64,000 nucleotides of DNA from Leptospira wolffii serovar Khorat str. Khorat-H2 (GCF_000306115.2 NZ_AKWX02000004.1:606501-670500); one strand, 5' to 3'; counted from the first letter of the stretch, positions 43,395 through 53,542 are shown. Made by a program: numbers and translations. The notes: generated by a model from the sequence alone, not told the origin.

Positions 43395-46300
43395 CTTAGA
43401 GAGAATATCGCATTCAGATCGTCCCAATACGTGGATGTGGGCTGACCTGCGTTCCAGTTGTCGTAAAAGAAAGCGTCGGATCCGGAGAAACGACGTCCTC
43501 TTTCATAAATATCCCCGAATAATCCGAGTAAGGTTCCCGCAGAATATAGGAAGGCCCGATTGTCCATGATAGGAGTCTGGATCATATCGGAACGAAGAAG
43601 TTCCTTCGTATTCTGGAAGAGATCCGCTACGGAATATTGCGGACTCATATTCGCGTTCTTCTCCAAGAAGGTGAAGAAACTTCCCGGTTTACCCAATTGG
43701 TAACCGGTCGCATACAGACTCCTTCCGTAAGGCGCCATCGCATTCAAGACGGGAGGAAGACTTGTGGAAAGAATATCCGAGATGGTATAAGTTCTGGTAT
43801 CCAAGGCGCTATTGGACGGATCCGAAACATCCCCCTCGTAGAATAAGGAGGAGAGTAAATCCAGAGTATTCGTGATTTCCGCAGCGCTGAGTTGGATATC
43901 CAACAAGAGATCCAAAAGAAAATCCAGGGATTTGACTAAAGACCATCCGGAAGAACGGGAAACGTAATCGCGGATTCTTCTTACCAAATCGTCCACTTTA
44001 CTCCAGGAAGGATCGTAAAGATTCCCGCGAGGTTTATCGTCGTACTTGTCGGCAATTCTGATCACGAGCCAATCGATACCCACATCGATCGCGAATTGGT
44101 CGGGGCAATTCGTCTGAAAACTTGCCTGTCCTCCGCAATCGGACCAAAGCTTTGTCTGACCGAGAATACCGGATAGGCCGTCCATTACCTTGTTCCTAGC
44201 GTCCGACTTAGCGGGGTCTCCCAAATTCGCAGTGAACTTGATGAGTCCGGATAGAATGTCCGTCTTGCTCAATAGATCCAAGGGGCCGTCGTTCATACGA
44301 TTGCGGTCTTTTCCCGTGGAGTCCACGCCTTCGATCAGAACGCTAAGCAAGGTTCGGAAGTTCTTAGAAGGCTTGTATTCCACCGGAGTCGCGGAAGGGT
44401 TTCTCAAACCGGAAGCGATACCGACCGTACGAATTTGAACGAAGGAAGGCGCGGCGGGTACTCCGATCCCTTTGGTAGCCGGAGTGGAATTACTAGGAGA
44501 TGGATACGTACCGTCCGCTCCGTAGTAAACGTAAGGTCGTGAGAAAATTTCCGCAAGACTCGTAAATAGTTTATAAGGGTTTCTGGTCCAAGTGGAATGA
44601 TTGGACCCTTGGAGTTTCGCGTCGTCCCCTAACGTCTTAGCTAATGCAACGATAAACGGAGTTAAACGGTTTCGCTTATCCCAATAGTTCGTAACGTCCG
44701 CGGAAGTGACATCGGTGGTCCCCAGGAATCCTAACTGTTTAATCACTCCTGCATTTTGGGAAATTACGGGCGGAATCATTCCGTAAACGACGCTAGGATC
44801 CGGAATCAATAGAGGATGCAAAGCGGAATACACTGCAGTGACTTGGAAAGATCCGGTTCCATCCAAACCGTATCCCCATCCTTCCACAAAGAAAAGAGAA
44901 TCTCCCGGAACATTGGAAAGATCCTGTAGATCCGTGTTCATGACTTCCCAAGGGCCGGCTTGGGTGGTAAAACTCTTCACAGGAGTCCCTTTCTTCGCCC
45001 AATAGCCGTTCTTATTGATGCAATCGTCCTTAAGAGGACCGCAATTCGGCGTGAGGCTCATCATACCCATGATTCCGTTGCCGATTGCTGTGATGAATAA
45101 CCCCTCTTCGAAAACGACAGTTGGAGCCAATTTCGCCCTAACGGGAAGTACTGCGACAAAGCGTTTCTCGTACATCAACCATTGCAGGTTTTTATAAAAC
45201 GCCTCTTCTGCGCTCGAAACTTGGATCGGAGCGGGAACCGTTTCCTTAATGCTATAAAACCCTTTGTTCGCCACCGGATTTCCCGAGGCAGCCTCGTCGG
45301 TTCCTCCCAGATAGATCCTTCTTTCGGACCCGGAAGGAGTGATTTGAACGTAGTATTGGGAGGTATTCCAAGACGCTTGGTATTTAAGAGCGGACCCGTC
45401 GGCGGCGATCGGGGTAACTCCGCTCGGATTATAATAATAAGGACCGTACCCTTCCAGAGTGACTTTAACGATCCAATCCAGCATCCAGGGAATCGTCTTA
45501 TTATAGACCTTATCGAATTGAGACTCGTCCAGAGTATTGGACCCTGTGGAAGTATCCGTGATAGGCAAAGCCTCTCCGCGAGAAGGTGTCTCCAGAATGG
45601 AAAGCACACGGGTATTGAAACCGATACGATAGACGTCGGCGCTGGCCGGTCCAGTATCAGGAGTATCGTCGCGGAAGACCTTACTACTCGTGCGGCTCAA
45701 TTCCGTAATATTCTTAAAATTGAAAGTACCTGTGTCGCTACCGATTATGGATCCCAGGCTGAACATTGCATCGCCGATAGTCAATTCTCCGCCGGTAGTG
45801 ACCGGAGCTCCGGTAGTCAGTCCGTTATGCGTAGTAGTGGTGGGATCCCATCTAAAACCGAAATTATCCGCAAGAGTAAGAATAATGAAAAGGGATTCCA
45901 AGGAAGAAAGAGGACGGCTATCGATATCCGTTTGGCGATTCCTACCGTCTCCGTCCAATTGAAGAAGGTCTTTAAAAGTCTGGCTCGAACCGGAAGAATT
46001 GCGTAGAAAATCCAATAAATAAGCGTTCTCCGCAGTCTCTTTCAGAACGTTGACGGTAACGTCTCCCGACGGGAAGATCAGTCCTTTGATCACCACGAAC
46101 AAATCCCGAAGCATCGTTCTAAGATCTGCGGAATGCAGAGTGCCTCCCGGAGTATTATAAGCGGCGTTCGTGGCATATTCGTTCAGAGAGCCCGAGTCCT
46201 CCGCAGCAGGGGTAACGGAATTCGGAGTAAAGAAATATTCTGCGTTTATAATGAACTGTTTGAAGGAGGTCTGGGGGGTCATTTGGTCCTGAAAACCGGC

Positions 46301-47071
46301 CGCCTTATACATCATTTCTCCGAAATCGTAGACCAGAGAGATAAAACCGTTCTTCAAGGAACGGTCCGTCAAAAGAGAAGGAGCGAAGAATCCCGCCAGA
46401 AGATTCTCCACACCGGTTCGAAAGGTCGTATTCTTACGCAGTCCTTTATATAGAAAATCCTCTATATCGTGGAGGGTAACCGTAGTATCCGGATCGAGTA
46501 GGATATCCGCCGTGTCGTGGATGGAAGTCGCGATTTCGTTGGAGGATTTGGTATTGTATTCGATCAGAAGTTGATTCGCACCCAAAGGCATGAGATTGCG
46601 GACCACAGGATTCTTATAATGTCTGATTTTTTCGAAAACAGGCTGCACCGCAGTATAGGCGGAAGGGTTCGAAGTTTGGAATTTTTCGATGAGATCCGCG
46701 AGTCCCAGAGACAAGGTCTGGACGCTCGTCCTACTCTGTAGAAGAGCGGATTCCATGGCACGAATCGTGCCTAAATTGTCCTGACGAGGCGCCTGGGAAA
46801 GAGAATCGCCCAGGGTTTCATTGAAACCGACGGGGTCCAGACCGGTAAAAAAGCTCTTAACTACCGGAAAAGGATTCAGAAAAGTGAATAGGGAGATACC
46901 CTGGTAGTCATCGGTATTGTCGGAAAATTGGGAAATCCCGCTTGCGTCCGTCCCGGCATGGGAGCAAGAAACAGATAATGATAATATAAGGGAAAAAGTA
47001 ATTATATACTTCTTAAATTCCTTCGAAGGCGTATCTGGCCCGTCGAACCCCATATCGAATCGCATCTTCAT
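43391..47071 (-). CDS. Very large lipoprotein, function unknown
   Basis: 1226 residues from the ATG at 47071 (an ATG at 47065 is equally possible; GAGGG and AGGG ribosome sites precede both). The signal ends at lipid-acceptor Cys36 (SLSVSC). The rest has no domain I recognise. Long amphipathic helices and Ser/Asp-rich loops alternate, with a hydrophobic patch near FLTFLN-type sequences only at the start. It is the first gene of the three-lipoprotein string, with a promoter predicted about 110 bp upstream. It is not obviously homologous to the two paralogues that follow, but is coupled to them by an ATGA overlap. Confidence 0.75.
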   Translation of the reverse strand: MKMRFDMGFDGPDTPSKEFKKYIITFSLILSLSVSCSHAGTDASGISQFSDNTDDYQGISLFTFLNPFPVVKSFFTGLDPVGFNETLGDSLSQAPRQDNLGTIRAMESALLQSRTSVQTLSLGLADLIEKFQTSNPSAYTAVQPVFEKIRHYKNPVVRNLMPLGANQLLIEYNTKSSNEIATSIHDTADILLDPDTTVTLHDIEDFLYKGLRKNTTFRTGVENLLAGFFAPSLLTDRSLKNGFISLVYDFGEMMYKAAGFQDQMTPQTSFKQFIINAEYFFTPNSVTPAAEDSGSLNEYATNAAYNTPGGTLHSADLRTMLRDLFVVIKGLIFPSGDVTVNVLKETAENAYLLDFLRNSSGSSQTFKDLLQLDGDGRNRQTDIDSRPLSSLESLFIILTLADNFGFRWDPTTTTHNGLTTGAPVTTGGELTIGDAMFSLGSIIGSDTGTFNFKNITELSRTSSKVFRDDTPDTGPASADVYRIGFNTRVLSILETPSRGEALPITDTSTGSNTLDESQFDKVYNKTIPWMLDWIVKVTLEGYGPYYYNPSGVTPIAADGSALKYQASWNTSQYYVQITPSGSERRIYLGGTDEAASGNPVANKGFYSIKETVPAPIQVSSAEEAFYKNLQWLMYEKRFVAVLPVRAKLAPTVVFEEGLFITAIGNGIMGMMSLTPNCGPLKDDCINKNGYWAKKGTPVKSFTTQAGPWEVMNTDLQDLSNVPGDSLFFVEGWGYGLDGTGSFQVTAVYSALHPLLIPDPSVVYGMIPPVISQNAGVIKQLGFLGTTDVTSADVTNYWDKRNRLTPFIVALAKTLGDDAKLQGSNHSTWTRNPYKLFTSLAEIFSRPYVYYGADGTYPSPSNSTPATKGIGVPAAPSFVQIRTVGIASGLRNPSATPVEYKPSKNFRTLLSVLIEGVDSTGKDRNRMNDGPLDLLSKTDILSGLIKFTANLGDPAKSDARNKVMDGLSGILGQTKLWSDCGGQASFQTNCPDQFAIDVGIDWLVIRIADKYDDKPRGNLYDPSWSKVDDLVRRIRDYVSRSSGWSLVKSLDFLLDLLLDIQLSAAEITNTLDLLSSLFYEGDVSDPSNSALDTRTYTISDILSTSLPPVLNAMAPYGRSLYATGYQLGKPGSFFTFLEKNANMSPQYSVADLFQNTKELLRSDMIQTPIMDNRAFLYSAGTLLGLFGDIYERGRRFSGSDAFFYDNWNAGQPTSTYWDDLNAIFSLR

Positions 47072-47104
47072 CCCTAACCCTCGCTGGTTCCCTTTTCGCT
47101 TTGT

Positions 47105-47118
47105 ATAACGATCGTTAT
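47105..47118. promoter_or_regulatory. Perfect 14-bp palindrome, putative operator 1
   Basis: ATAACGATCGTTAT, lying in the predicted 5' leader of the large lipoprotein operon. It differs from the palindrome at 47278 only in the two central bases. Confidence 0.55.
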
Positions 47119-47178
47119 CTCTATGGTTCCGGCCGGACACTATTTATACACCCGAGTAGTAAACCATTCAATCTCTTT

Positions 47179-47208
47179 TTTATATCAATCGTTCTAATCG
47201 TGTATCAA
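47179..47208 (-). promoter_or_regulatory. Predicted promoter of the large lipoprotein operon
   Basis: On the minus strand TTGATA (47203-47208) and TATAAA (47179-47184) are 18 bp apart. Transcription would begin near 47172, about 100 bases before the first ATG, and the promoter lies between the two palindromes. Confidence 0.45.
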
Positions 47209-47277
47209 TCGCTATACTGGTACATACTATAACGGTCTATACAAGAATTTTTTTCAGTATATTTGGGGATTTTTAAG

Positions 47278-47291
47278 ATAACGTACGTTAT
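47278..47291. promoter_or_regulatory. Perfect 14-bp palindrome, putative operator 2
   Basis: ATAACGTACGTTAT, upstream of the predicted -35 box. It shares its half-site ATAACG/CGTTAT with the palindrome at 47105, 173 bp away centre to centre. Confidence 0.55.
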
Positions 47292-47536
47292 TTTTAAAGT
47301 GCTTATACATCGCTTATTTTACTCTGAGAAACCCTTAGAACCCGCTCCGATTTGCGTTTTATCAATATCCGAAGAAGGGTTTTGGAAATTAATTATTATC
47401 AAACTCTCTCCCCATCTAAGGGAGAATCCGGAGCGATTATGCCAAGTAACCTAGAACAAATTCCAGAGCGAATCGGATTCTAAAGAATCGGGGATCGGTA
47501 GTTCCCTAAGGAATAAGAATGGAGGAGAAAGAAAGA

Positions 47537-47570
47537 AAATTCCAAGGACGAGAATCCGCCCTTGGAATTT
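47537..47570 (-). terminator. Intrinsic terminator of the TMEM43-like gene
   Basis: An 11-bp stem (47537-47547 with 47560-47570) and a 12-base loop, followed on the minus strand by a T-rich run. It lies about 40 bp after the stop of the gene at 47612. Confidence 0.8.
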
Positions 47571-47611
47571 ATGGTATAAATTTGGAAATAATTTTCTGAA
47601 TGAAAACTTTC

Positions 47612-48700
47612 CTAGGCCGTTGCCGCCTTTTTCTTATAGATCGCGTATCCGATAGCGGCGAGACCTATAATCAACCAGATATACCAGAACTTCACGAGAA
47701 GAATGGTGGTTGCGGTGATAATAAAGGCCACGACTCCCAACACGAAAGAAAGAGCGGTTTTTCCAAATCCTCCTATGAAAGGAATGAAGCTGAGTAGTGC
47801 GAGAATCGGCCCGACCAACATATTAAAGCTTACCCACATCGCAACGAATCCGATTCCTCGTCCTATCCATTTCTTGATATTATCGTCGCTCTGAATATCC
47901 TTCATCGTGCTTTGGAAATCTCCCAGGGAGGCGTTCAAGAAAGCATCGTCGTCCAGAATATACTGTGCGATCGAATTCCCTTTCACGGAACCTATAAAGG
48001 TCATTTCTTCTGCGGGAATCGGAGTCACGGTTACTTGGATCCTTTCGCACCCTTCGGTCTGGTCCTTAGCGCATTTCTCGGAGAGATAAACGTAATCGTC
48101 GGAGAGAATTCCCCTGGAAAGCGCGGATTCTTCCGGACTTCCGGATGGAACGGCAGAGGCAAATTCCACCTGCTTTAGATTTACCGAATATACTTTTCCG
48201 TCGCCGGATTTCAGTTTTCCGTCGGAAGCGACTAGGCTCTCGTCGGAGACGGTTCTTCTATGATAAGGCTTGCTCTTACAACCTGAGAGTTGGAAACCGC
48301 TCGGGTTCTTAGGGGACGAGGTCCAGTCCAATTTACATTCTCGAACCTTCTTCTTGTCGGTTCCGCTCCCCTCTTCCTTGACTTCCTCTTCCCAAGCCAG
48401 AACCTCGGAAGATTGGGAATAACTGATGTACTTCCCTGCTTTCACGAATTCTCCCCCGAGAGGATCGGCGGATAAGGAACCCGTAACGTAGGAAGGAACT
48501 CCTGCTTGCGCCTGTGCGGCGGGGACTGCGTTTTTAAAAGCCGCGCTTGCCTGAGTGCATGTTTCCACCTTGAAAATAATGTAAAGAGACGCGGGGAATA
48601 GCACCACCCCGATCAAAACCCCTGTGATCGAATCACCCAATTGACCGAATATGCCGACACTTTCGGACGAAGACATTCCGTCGGAACTTTCGAAAGCCAT
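47612..48700 (-). CDS. TMEM43-family membrane protein
   Basis: 362 residues. One membrane helix lies at the N-terminus (GVLIGVVLFPASLYIIF), a large soluble domain spans about 45-265, and three or four helices cluster at the C-terminus (265-360). Topology and the block MTFIGSVKGNSIAQYI match the TMEM43 (DUF1625) family, known from eukaryotic nuclear envelope and scattered bacteria. Prokaryotic function is unknown. The start has AAGGAG about eight bases upstream and the gene ends at its own terminator, so it is a single-gene unit. Confidence 0.75.
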   Translation of the reverse strand: MAFESSDGMSSSESVGIFGQLGDSITGVLIGVVLFPASLYIIFKVETCTQASAAFKNAVPAAQAQAGVPSYVTGSLSADPLGGEFVKAGKYISYSQSSEVLAWEEEVKEEGSGTDKKKVRECKLDWTSSPKNPSGFQLSGCKSKPYHRRTVSDESLVASDGKLKSGDGKVYSVNLKQVEFASAVPSGSPEESALSRGILSDDYVYLSEKCAKDQTEGCERIQVTVTPIPAEEMTFIGSVKGNSIAQYILDDDAFLNASLGDFQSTMKDIQSDDNIKKWIGRGIGFVAMWVSFNMLVGPILALLSFIPFIGGFGKTALSFVLGVVAFIITATTILLVKFWYIWLIIGLAAIGYAIYKKKAATA

Positions 48701-49137
48701 GAATTCTTGCTCCTTAGTTTGTTTTTGCGAGAATGTGCATTCTATGTTCGAAAGTAAATACTAGGCAATATCTTTTTTACTACTTGGAGAATGTATATTC
48801 CATATGGAAGGACGGCAAACCGGATGTCCCTAAAGGGAGAAGAATAGGCTCTGAAACGAAATCCTTTCTAAAATGCCCGTCGGGCCCAAGCTCCCCATCG
48901 AGGAAGGAGTTCCTACCGGAACGGATTCGATTTTTCGCAATTGCTGATTTTGCAAAATTCTGATAGATGGATTTTCTCGAGGAATTTTGCGGGTACCACC
49001 GCACCAGCCCCCGCCCACAAGGGCGGGGTATTTTTAAAAATGCCGGAATAGAATTTCCGTTTAGTCGTTTAGAAATGGAGCTATGAAAGAAGGACCGAAA
49101 TTTCGGGAAGAATCATAAGAATACATGGACTCTTAAA
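48701..49137. other. 437-bp spacer with several inverted repeats
   Basis: No convincing gene. Palindromes at 48798-48809 (TTCCATATGGAA) and 49095-49106 (CCGAAATTTCGG), plus the structured stretch at 48950-49035 listed separately. Short open frames cross it on both strands, but none has a good start or composition. Confidence 0.6.
48950..49035 (+). ncRNA. Candidate small structured RNA with intrinsic terminator
   Basis: A 9-bp stem (48952-48960 with 48982-48990) with a 21-base loop is followed by a short GCGG/CCGC hairpin and then a perfect 8-bp GC stem (49009-49016 with 49021-49028), loop ACAA, and a T-run on the plus strand. No plus-strand gene ends here, since the flanking genes both run minus, so the terminator may end a small RNA whose 5' end is not defined. 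A dispersed repeat is an alternative. Confidence 0.4.
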
Positions 49138-49890
49138 TTAGAATAGTTCCAACCATGCCTTTCGGATATCCGATTTTTCCATGAAGTAAGTTCCTACGAG
49201 TCCCGCATCCACATAGGGGCGAAATTCATCCAGATCCGCCTTATTCTTCACACCGGACTCTCCGACTTTCACGATGTTCGGAGATAATTTCCCTGCGATC
49301 TTAGGCACAAGCTCCTTATGAATGGAAAAATCGTCCAAGTCCCGAGTGTTGATCCCTACTATATTCGCGCCGGCCTTACTCGCAATATCGGCTTCTTCTT
49401 CCGTATGAATCTCAGTGAGTACGTCCATATTCAAACTTCTGGAAAATTTGATGAGAGAAGCCAAGCGGTCCGGACTCAAAATCCGAACGATCAACAGAAT
49501 AGCCGCTGCCCCGAATTCTCTCGCTTCCAGAATTTGACTTTCGTCCAGAATGAAATCTTTTCTAAGAATCGGAATATGCAACTCCGAGGAGACCGTACGA
49601 AGATCCTCGAGGCTTCCTCCGAAATAATTTCTATCGGTTAAAACGGAGATCGCGGAGGCTCCGCATTCGGAATATACCTTGGCGACGCTGAGAGGATCAT
49701 ATTCTTCTCGGATGATTCCTGAGGACGGACTTTTTTTCTTACACTCGGCAATAATGGAAAATTTCCGAGAGCGCAAGGACTGCCATAAACCCAAGCCCTT
49801 ATAAGGCTCGGGCTCATATTTAGGAATCTGTTCGATTTCCTTTTTTTTCGTATCTACGATTTCTTGCAGAACCCGATGTAACGCCATCAT
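49138..49890 (-). CDS. trpC: Indole-3-glycerol phosphate synthase
   Basis: A 250-residue TIM barrel that closes the indole ring in tryptophan synthesis. The catalytic lysine lies in [14 protein letters not shown], with [35 protein letters not shown] and KVGESGVK giving the family series. It lies 3 bp after the STAS gene. No other trp gene is nearby, so the pathway is dispersed. Confidence 0.95.
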   Translation of the reverse strand: MMALHRVLQEIVDTKKKEIEQIPKYEPEPYKGLGLWQSLRSRKFSIIAECKKKSPSSGIIREEYDPLSVAKVYSECGASAISVLTDRNYFGGSLEDLRTVSSELHIPILRKDFILDESQILEAREFGAAAILLIVRILSPDRLASLIKFSRSLNMDVLTEIHTEEEADIASKAGANIVGINTRDLDDFSIHKELVPKIAGKLSPNIVKVGESGVKNKADLDEFRPYVDAGLVGTYFMEKSDIRKAWLELF

Positions 49891-49893
49891 CGG

Positions 49894-50232
49894 TTAGGAA
49901 CGAAAGGACTTGAGTGCTTCTTCTTCCGTTTCACGGATATCAAAAAGAGAAGTTAATTCTATCACGTCGAAAATTCTTTTCACCGCGGGTTTGATTCCGC
50001 AGATCTTAAGGCCGCCTTCTTTTGCGTTTAATTTTCTGAGTGTGGAAATGCAAGCTCTGAATCCGGAGGAAGACATGTAATCCACATCCTGCATGTTCAG
50101 GATGACTTTAGTATGTCCTTGGTTATCGATTAGATCGTTCAGATTTTCTTCGACCTCGTTGGCGATGGAGACGTCGAGACGCCCCTTGAGGTAAACTATT
50201 AGAACTCCGTCCTGTACCTTATGGTCTAGCAA
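49894..50232 (-). CDS. STAS-domain anti-sigma factor antagonist
   Basis: 112 residues forming one STAS domain, similar to SpoIIAA/RsbV. The phosphorylatable serine region is DYMSSSGFRACI (S54-S56). The family binds anti-sigma kinases when unphosphorylated. No kinase or sigma factor is adjacent. The start is TTG at 50232, and a GGGTAGG-like site lies upstream. It is encoded 3 bp before trpC, an unusual pairing that may only reflect gene order. Confidence 0.88.
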   Translation of the reverse strand: MLDHKVQDGVLIVYLKGRLDVSIANEVEENLNDLIDNQGHTKVILNMQDVDYMSSSGFRACISTLRKLNAKEGGLKICGIKPAVKRIFDVIELTSLFDIRETEEEALKSFRS

Positions 50233-50305
50233 AGGAACCTACCCTTTCGATAAATTAGAGACAATTCTCGGTGCGAAAAATAGCCTGTCAACAAAGTTCC
50301 CCACC

Positions 50306-51655
50306 ATGGCAAATTTTCCGACCTCATTATTGGGCCAAAGAGTTCTGGTCCTGGGCGGAGGTGTTTCGGGCCTGGCCGCTCTCCGACTCCTCCAAGAAAG
50401 GCAAGCAATCCCCGTAATCTGCGACGCGAAACCGATTCAGGATTCCTCGATCGCCTATGTAAACGAAGACGTTTCCCTTTCCGACCTACTTCCTCTCGCC
50501 TTGATCGTCAAAAGCCCGGGAATTTCTCCCACCCATACGATCCTACTACAGGCTCGATCTTTGGCGATTCCCGTAGTTTCCGAAGTGGAATTAGCCAGAT
50601 CCTATTTCTCGGGTAAGCTAATCGGAGTTACCGGAACGGACGGAAAATCCACGACTACGGCGCTCACCTGTCATTTGGTTTCGGCGGATTTTCCCGGATC
50701 CCTGGCTGGGGGAAATATCGGCCTAGCGTTCAGCGATTTTTGTTTTCGTCCCATTCCTCTCGCCGTCTTGGAACTCTCCAGCTACCAACTGGAAGATTCC
50801 GGTCCTTTAAAACTTAACGTATCCGTAATATTAAATCTGGCCTCCGACCATCTCGAACGCCATAAGAATATGGACAATTATTTCTCGGCGAAGACTAGGA
50901 TCGTGGACTCGGAAAATTCTTCTCATACTCTCGTGACTAGCATTAAGCTCTATAAAGAGAGAATTTCATCTCTCGGCTGGAATTGCAAAATTTTGACTTT
51001 CGGAAAAGTAGAGGGAGCGGATGCGAGAATTTCGGAGGACGGGACCGGGATACGAACTTCTAAATACGAATACGATACCCGGAGTTTTCCGCTAAAAGGC
51101 AGCCATAATCTGGAGAATCTCGCCGCTTCCATCTTAGCCGCGGAAGCGATCGGAGCGAATCCGGAAAGGATCCAATCTTTAATCTCCGGCTTTAAAGGAC
51201 TACCTCACCGTTTTCAGGATGCCGGGAAAGCGGCAGGGATCGATTTTATCAACGATTCCAAATCCACGAATCTGCATAGTATGCTTGCGGGACTGAACGG
51301 ATGGAAGGATAAAAAGAATACCCTTCTGATTTTGGGAGGAAGACCTAAAGAGGAACCTCTAGAGCCCTTAAAGGATTTTCTCGCTTCCGGAATCGGTTGG
51401 GTATTACTTATAGGAGAAGCCCGCGAAAAATGGACTTCGGAAATTTCTCCGGTTCTCGGAAATAGACTTTTGACCGCGGAAAATTTGGAAGAAGGCTTTA
51501 ATCTATTGAAGAATGCGGTTCGAACAGGGAGAGCGAGAATCTCGTCGATCGTTTTCTCTCCGGCCTGCGCAAGCTTCGATCAGTACAAGAACTTCGAAGA
51601 GAGAGGACAGCATTTTCTGAAATTAGTAAGCGACTGGGCCAAAGAAGAACCCTAA
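50306..51655 (+). CDS. murD: UDP-N-acetylmuramoylalanine-D-glutamate ligase
   Basis: 449 residues. The enzyme adds D-glutamate to UDP-MurNAc-L-Ala in the cytoplasm for murein synthesis. The ATP loop is GVTGTDGKSTTTAL, and the ligase has NLASDHLERHKNMDNYF, NDSKSTNLHSM and the late FSPACASFDQYKNFEERG, all Mur ligase features. The gene is divergent from the STAS gene and ends 162 bp before the chemoreceptor gene. Confidence 0.95.
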   Translation: MANFPTSLLGQRVLVLGGGVSGLAALRLLQERQAIPVICDAKPIQDSSIAYVNEDVSLSDLLPLALIVKSPGISPTHTILLQARSLAIPVVSEVELARSYFSGKLIGVTGTDGKSTTTALTCHLVSADFPGSLAGGNIGLAFSDFCFRPIPLAVLELSSYQLEDSGPLKLNVSVILNLASDHLERHKNMDNYFSAKTRIVDSENSSHTLVTSIKLYKERISSLGWNCKILTFGKVEGADARISEDGTGIRTSKYEYDTRSFPLKGSHNLENLAASILAAEAIGANPERIQSLISGFKGLPHRFQDAGKAAGIDFINDSKSTNLHSMLAGLNGWKDKKNTLLILGGRPKEEPLEPLKDFLASGIGWVLLIGEAREKWTSEISPVLGNRLLTAENLEEGFNLLKNAVRTGRARISSIVFSPACASFDQYKNFEERGQHFLKLVSDWAKEEP

Positions 51656-51722
51656 ATTAAGTCTCTTTCTCTTGCCTCGTTTTTTTTTGAGGCTTCTTCC
51701 CCTAAAGGTCCGCCGATCCGGC

Positions 51723-51752
51723 TTGACTTTTGTCATGCCGGCGCCCAAGATA
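51723..51752 (+). promoter_or_regulatory. Possible promoter ahead of the chemoreceptor gene
   Basis: TTGACT (51723-51728) and AAGATA (51747-51752) are 18 bp apart, with a 5-bp inverted repeat CCGGC/GCCGG over the -35 box. The match is weak. Confidence 0.3.
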
Positions 51753-51817
51753 CGTCCCTTCGTAAAGCTCGATTCTCTATTTTCTATTCTTGGAAAAGAG
51801 CCTTTAAGGAAACGACG

Positions 51818-53542
51818 ATGAACAAAATAATCAATCTTTTGGAGAGATTGGGGATCCGTACCAAACTCACCCTGCTTTTCGGATCCGTCATTCTTCCGAT
51901 TAGCCTACTCGTATTTCTCGCCTTCATAAGTAATAAGGCTCGGATCACGGATATCACCAATATCCACAACGACCGTTTGGTTCCCCTCAAACTTCTGAAA
52001 CAAATTTCTGATAATTATGCCATTTTTATCGTAGACTGTATCCATAAGACCAAAAGCGGAGAATTGAATTTCGAAGAAGGTATCAAGAGTTTGGATACTG
52101 CGGACTTGAAAATCCGAGATTCCTGGAAAACCTATAAGGAAACCCATCTGGTAGAAGAGGAAGTGCAAATCATAGGAGAATTGGAGCCCTTGTTTCAGGG
52201 AGCGGACCAAGTAATCGTAGAGGCCAAGAATATCATGAAGGCCCAGGATAGAGAGGCGCTTTCTCAATTCGCCTCTAAATCATTGTATCCTAGGATCGAT
52301 CCTGTAACCGAGAAAATTGAAAAACTGATACAACTTCAGATTCATATCACGGAAGAGATTTCCGAAAACGCCGAAATCGAATACAAAGCAAGTTCCGTAG
52401 GCTTCGTGTTATTATCCACATTTTCCATAGCGTATATTCTATTCATCGCGATCGTTTTTTCCGTCCGTCTGATCCGAGGGCTAAAGCTGGTCACGAATTC
52501 CATTTTAAACGCGGACTTCAGCAATCCCATTCAGGTGGAGGAGGACGCCCAAAAGAAGGACGAGATGCACCTTCTTCTCATAGCGTTCCGGGATTTCCAA
52601 ATCAAAGTCAAATCCATGCTTTCCACGATTTTAGTATTTTCGGAGAATCTTCTGGAATCTTCGGAGCAACTTTCCAAATCCAGCGACCATCTATCCGCAA
52701 ACGCCCAATCCGAATCGGCGTCCGTGGAGGAAATCTCCGCATCGGTGGAAGAAATCAGTGCGGGAATGACCCAAGTAACACGTAATGCGGAATCTCAATA
52801 CGAACTGATCGCATCGTTCTCCATCGAAATGAGAGAATTGGACGGATTGATCGGAGAAGTGGGAGAAGCCGCAAAAATCTCTCTGGGAAGAATTTCCGAA
52901 ATGCATTCCAAGGTCGCAGCAGGAAGGGATACGATGGGCAACCTTTCCGAAAGCATGGCGAAAATCGAAAATAGTTCCGAGGAAATGCAATCCATTACGG
53001 CAATCATCAAAGAGATCTCCGAAAAAGTGAACCTCTTGGCCTTGAATGCCGCGATCGAAGCGGCTAGAGCCGGAGAGCACGGCAGGGGCTTTGCGGTGGT
53101 GGCAAGCGAAATCACCAGACTCGCGGAACAAACGGATCAAAGCGCAAAGACGATAGAAGATTTGATCCGGACCAGCAATTTGGAAATCCAATCCGGGCAA
53201 GGATTCGTGGATCATTCCGTAAAAGTCTATGCCGGAATTTCCGAAGGCCTACAGTTCGTTAAGGATTCCAGCGATAATATTGCGGGTATCATGAAACGCC
53301 AACAGGAGAAGAAGGAAAAAATACGAGGAGCGGTACAGGAAGTGGATTCCAAGTCGGAAGAAATTCGGGTCTCGGTCAGAGAACAAAAAGTTGCGATCTC
53401 TGAGACGGCAAACGCTGTATCTAATATTTCGGTCACCGTTCAGAATAGTGCTGCTAACTCGGAAGAGATCGCGAGTAGTGCCACGAGTCTTGTAGAAATA
53501 GCAAAGCGACTCCGAGAGACGATGAGTTTTCTCAAGGCTTGA
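51818..53542 (+). CDS. Methyl-accepting chemotaxis protein
   Basis: 574 residues. A first membrane helix (about 17-39), a periplasmic four-helix-bundle-like sensor (about 40-185), a second membrane helix (about 190-212), a HAMP-like connector, and a signalling domain whose tip [20 protein letters not shown] lies near 400-425. The ATG at 51818 has AAGGA seven bases upstream. Its ligand is unknown. It is not in the che operon, but its tip sequence should couple to the CheW and CheA encoded at 3662-7315. Confidence 0.92.
   Translation: MNKIINLLERLGIRTKLTLLFGSVILPISLLVFLAFISNKARITDITNIHNDRLVPLKLLKQISDNYAIFIVDCIHKTKSGELNFEEGIKSLDTADLKIRDSWKTYKETHLVEEEVQIIGELEPLFQGADQVIVEAKNIMKAQDREALSQFASKSLYPRIDPVTEKIEKLIQLQIHITEEISENAEIEYKASSVGFVLLSTFSIAYILFIAIVFSVRLIRGLKLVTNSILNADFSNPIQVEEDAQKKDEMHLLLIAFRDFQIKVKSMLSTILVFSENLLESSEQLSKSSDHLSANAQSESASVEEISASVEEISAGMTQVTRNAESQYELIASFSIEMRELDGLIGEVGEAAKISLGRISEMHSKVAAGRDTMGNLSESMAKIENSSEEMQSITAIIKEISEKVNLLALNAAIEAARAGEHGRGFAVVASEITRLAEQTDQSAKTIEDLIRTSNLEIQSGQGFVDHSVKVYAGISEGLQFVKDSSDNIAGIMKRQQEKKEKIRGAVQEVDSKSEEIRVSVREQKVAISETANAVSNISVTVQNSAANSEEIASSATSLVEIAKRLRETMSFLKA

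Larger units (their letters stand above)
47072..47611. other. 540-bp spacer between the lipoprotein operon and the TMEM43-like gene
   Basis: No convincing gene. It holds the leader and promoter of the lipoprotein operon (47179-47208), two 14-bp palindromes listed separately, and the terminator of the TMEM43-like gene (47537-47570). It is clearly more AT-rich than the flanking genes. Confidence 0.7.

Noticed and set aside
45182..46006. Long plus-strand open frame opposite the 1226-residue lipoprotein
   Set aside because: It lies entirely within that gene, with poor composition and no start signal.
48733..49018. Small open frames on both strands in the spacer
   Set aside because: No good start and overlapping frames; a structured or repeated element fits better.
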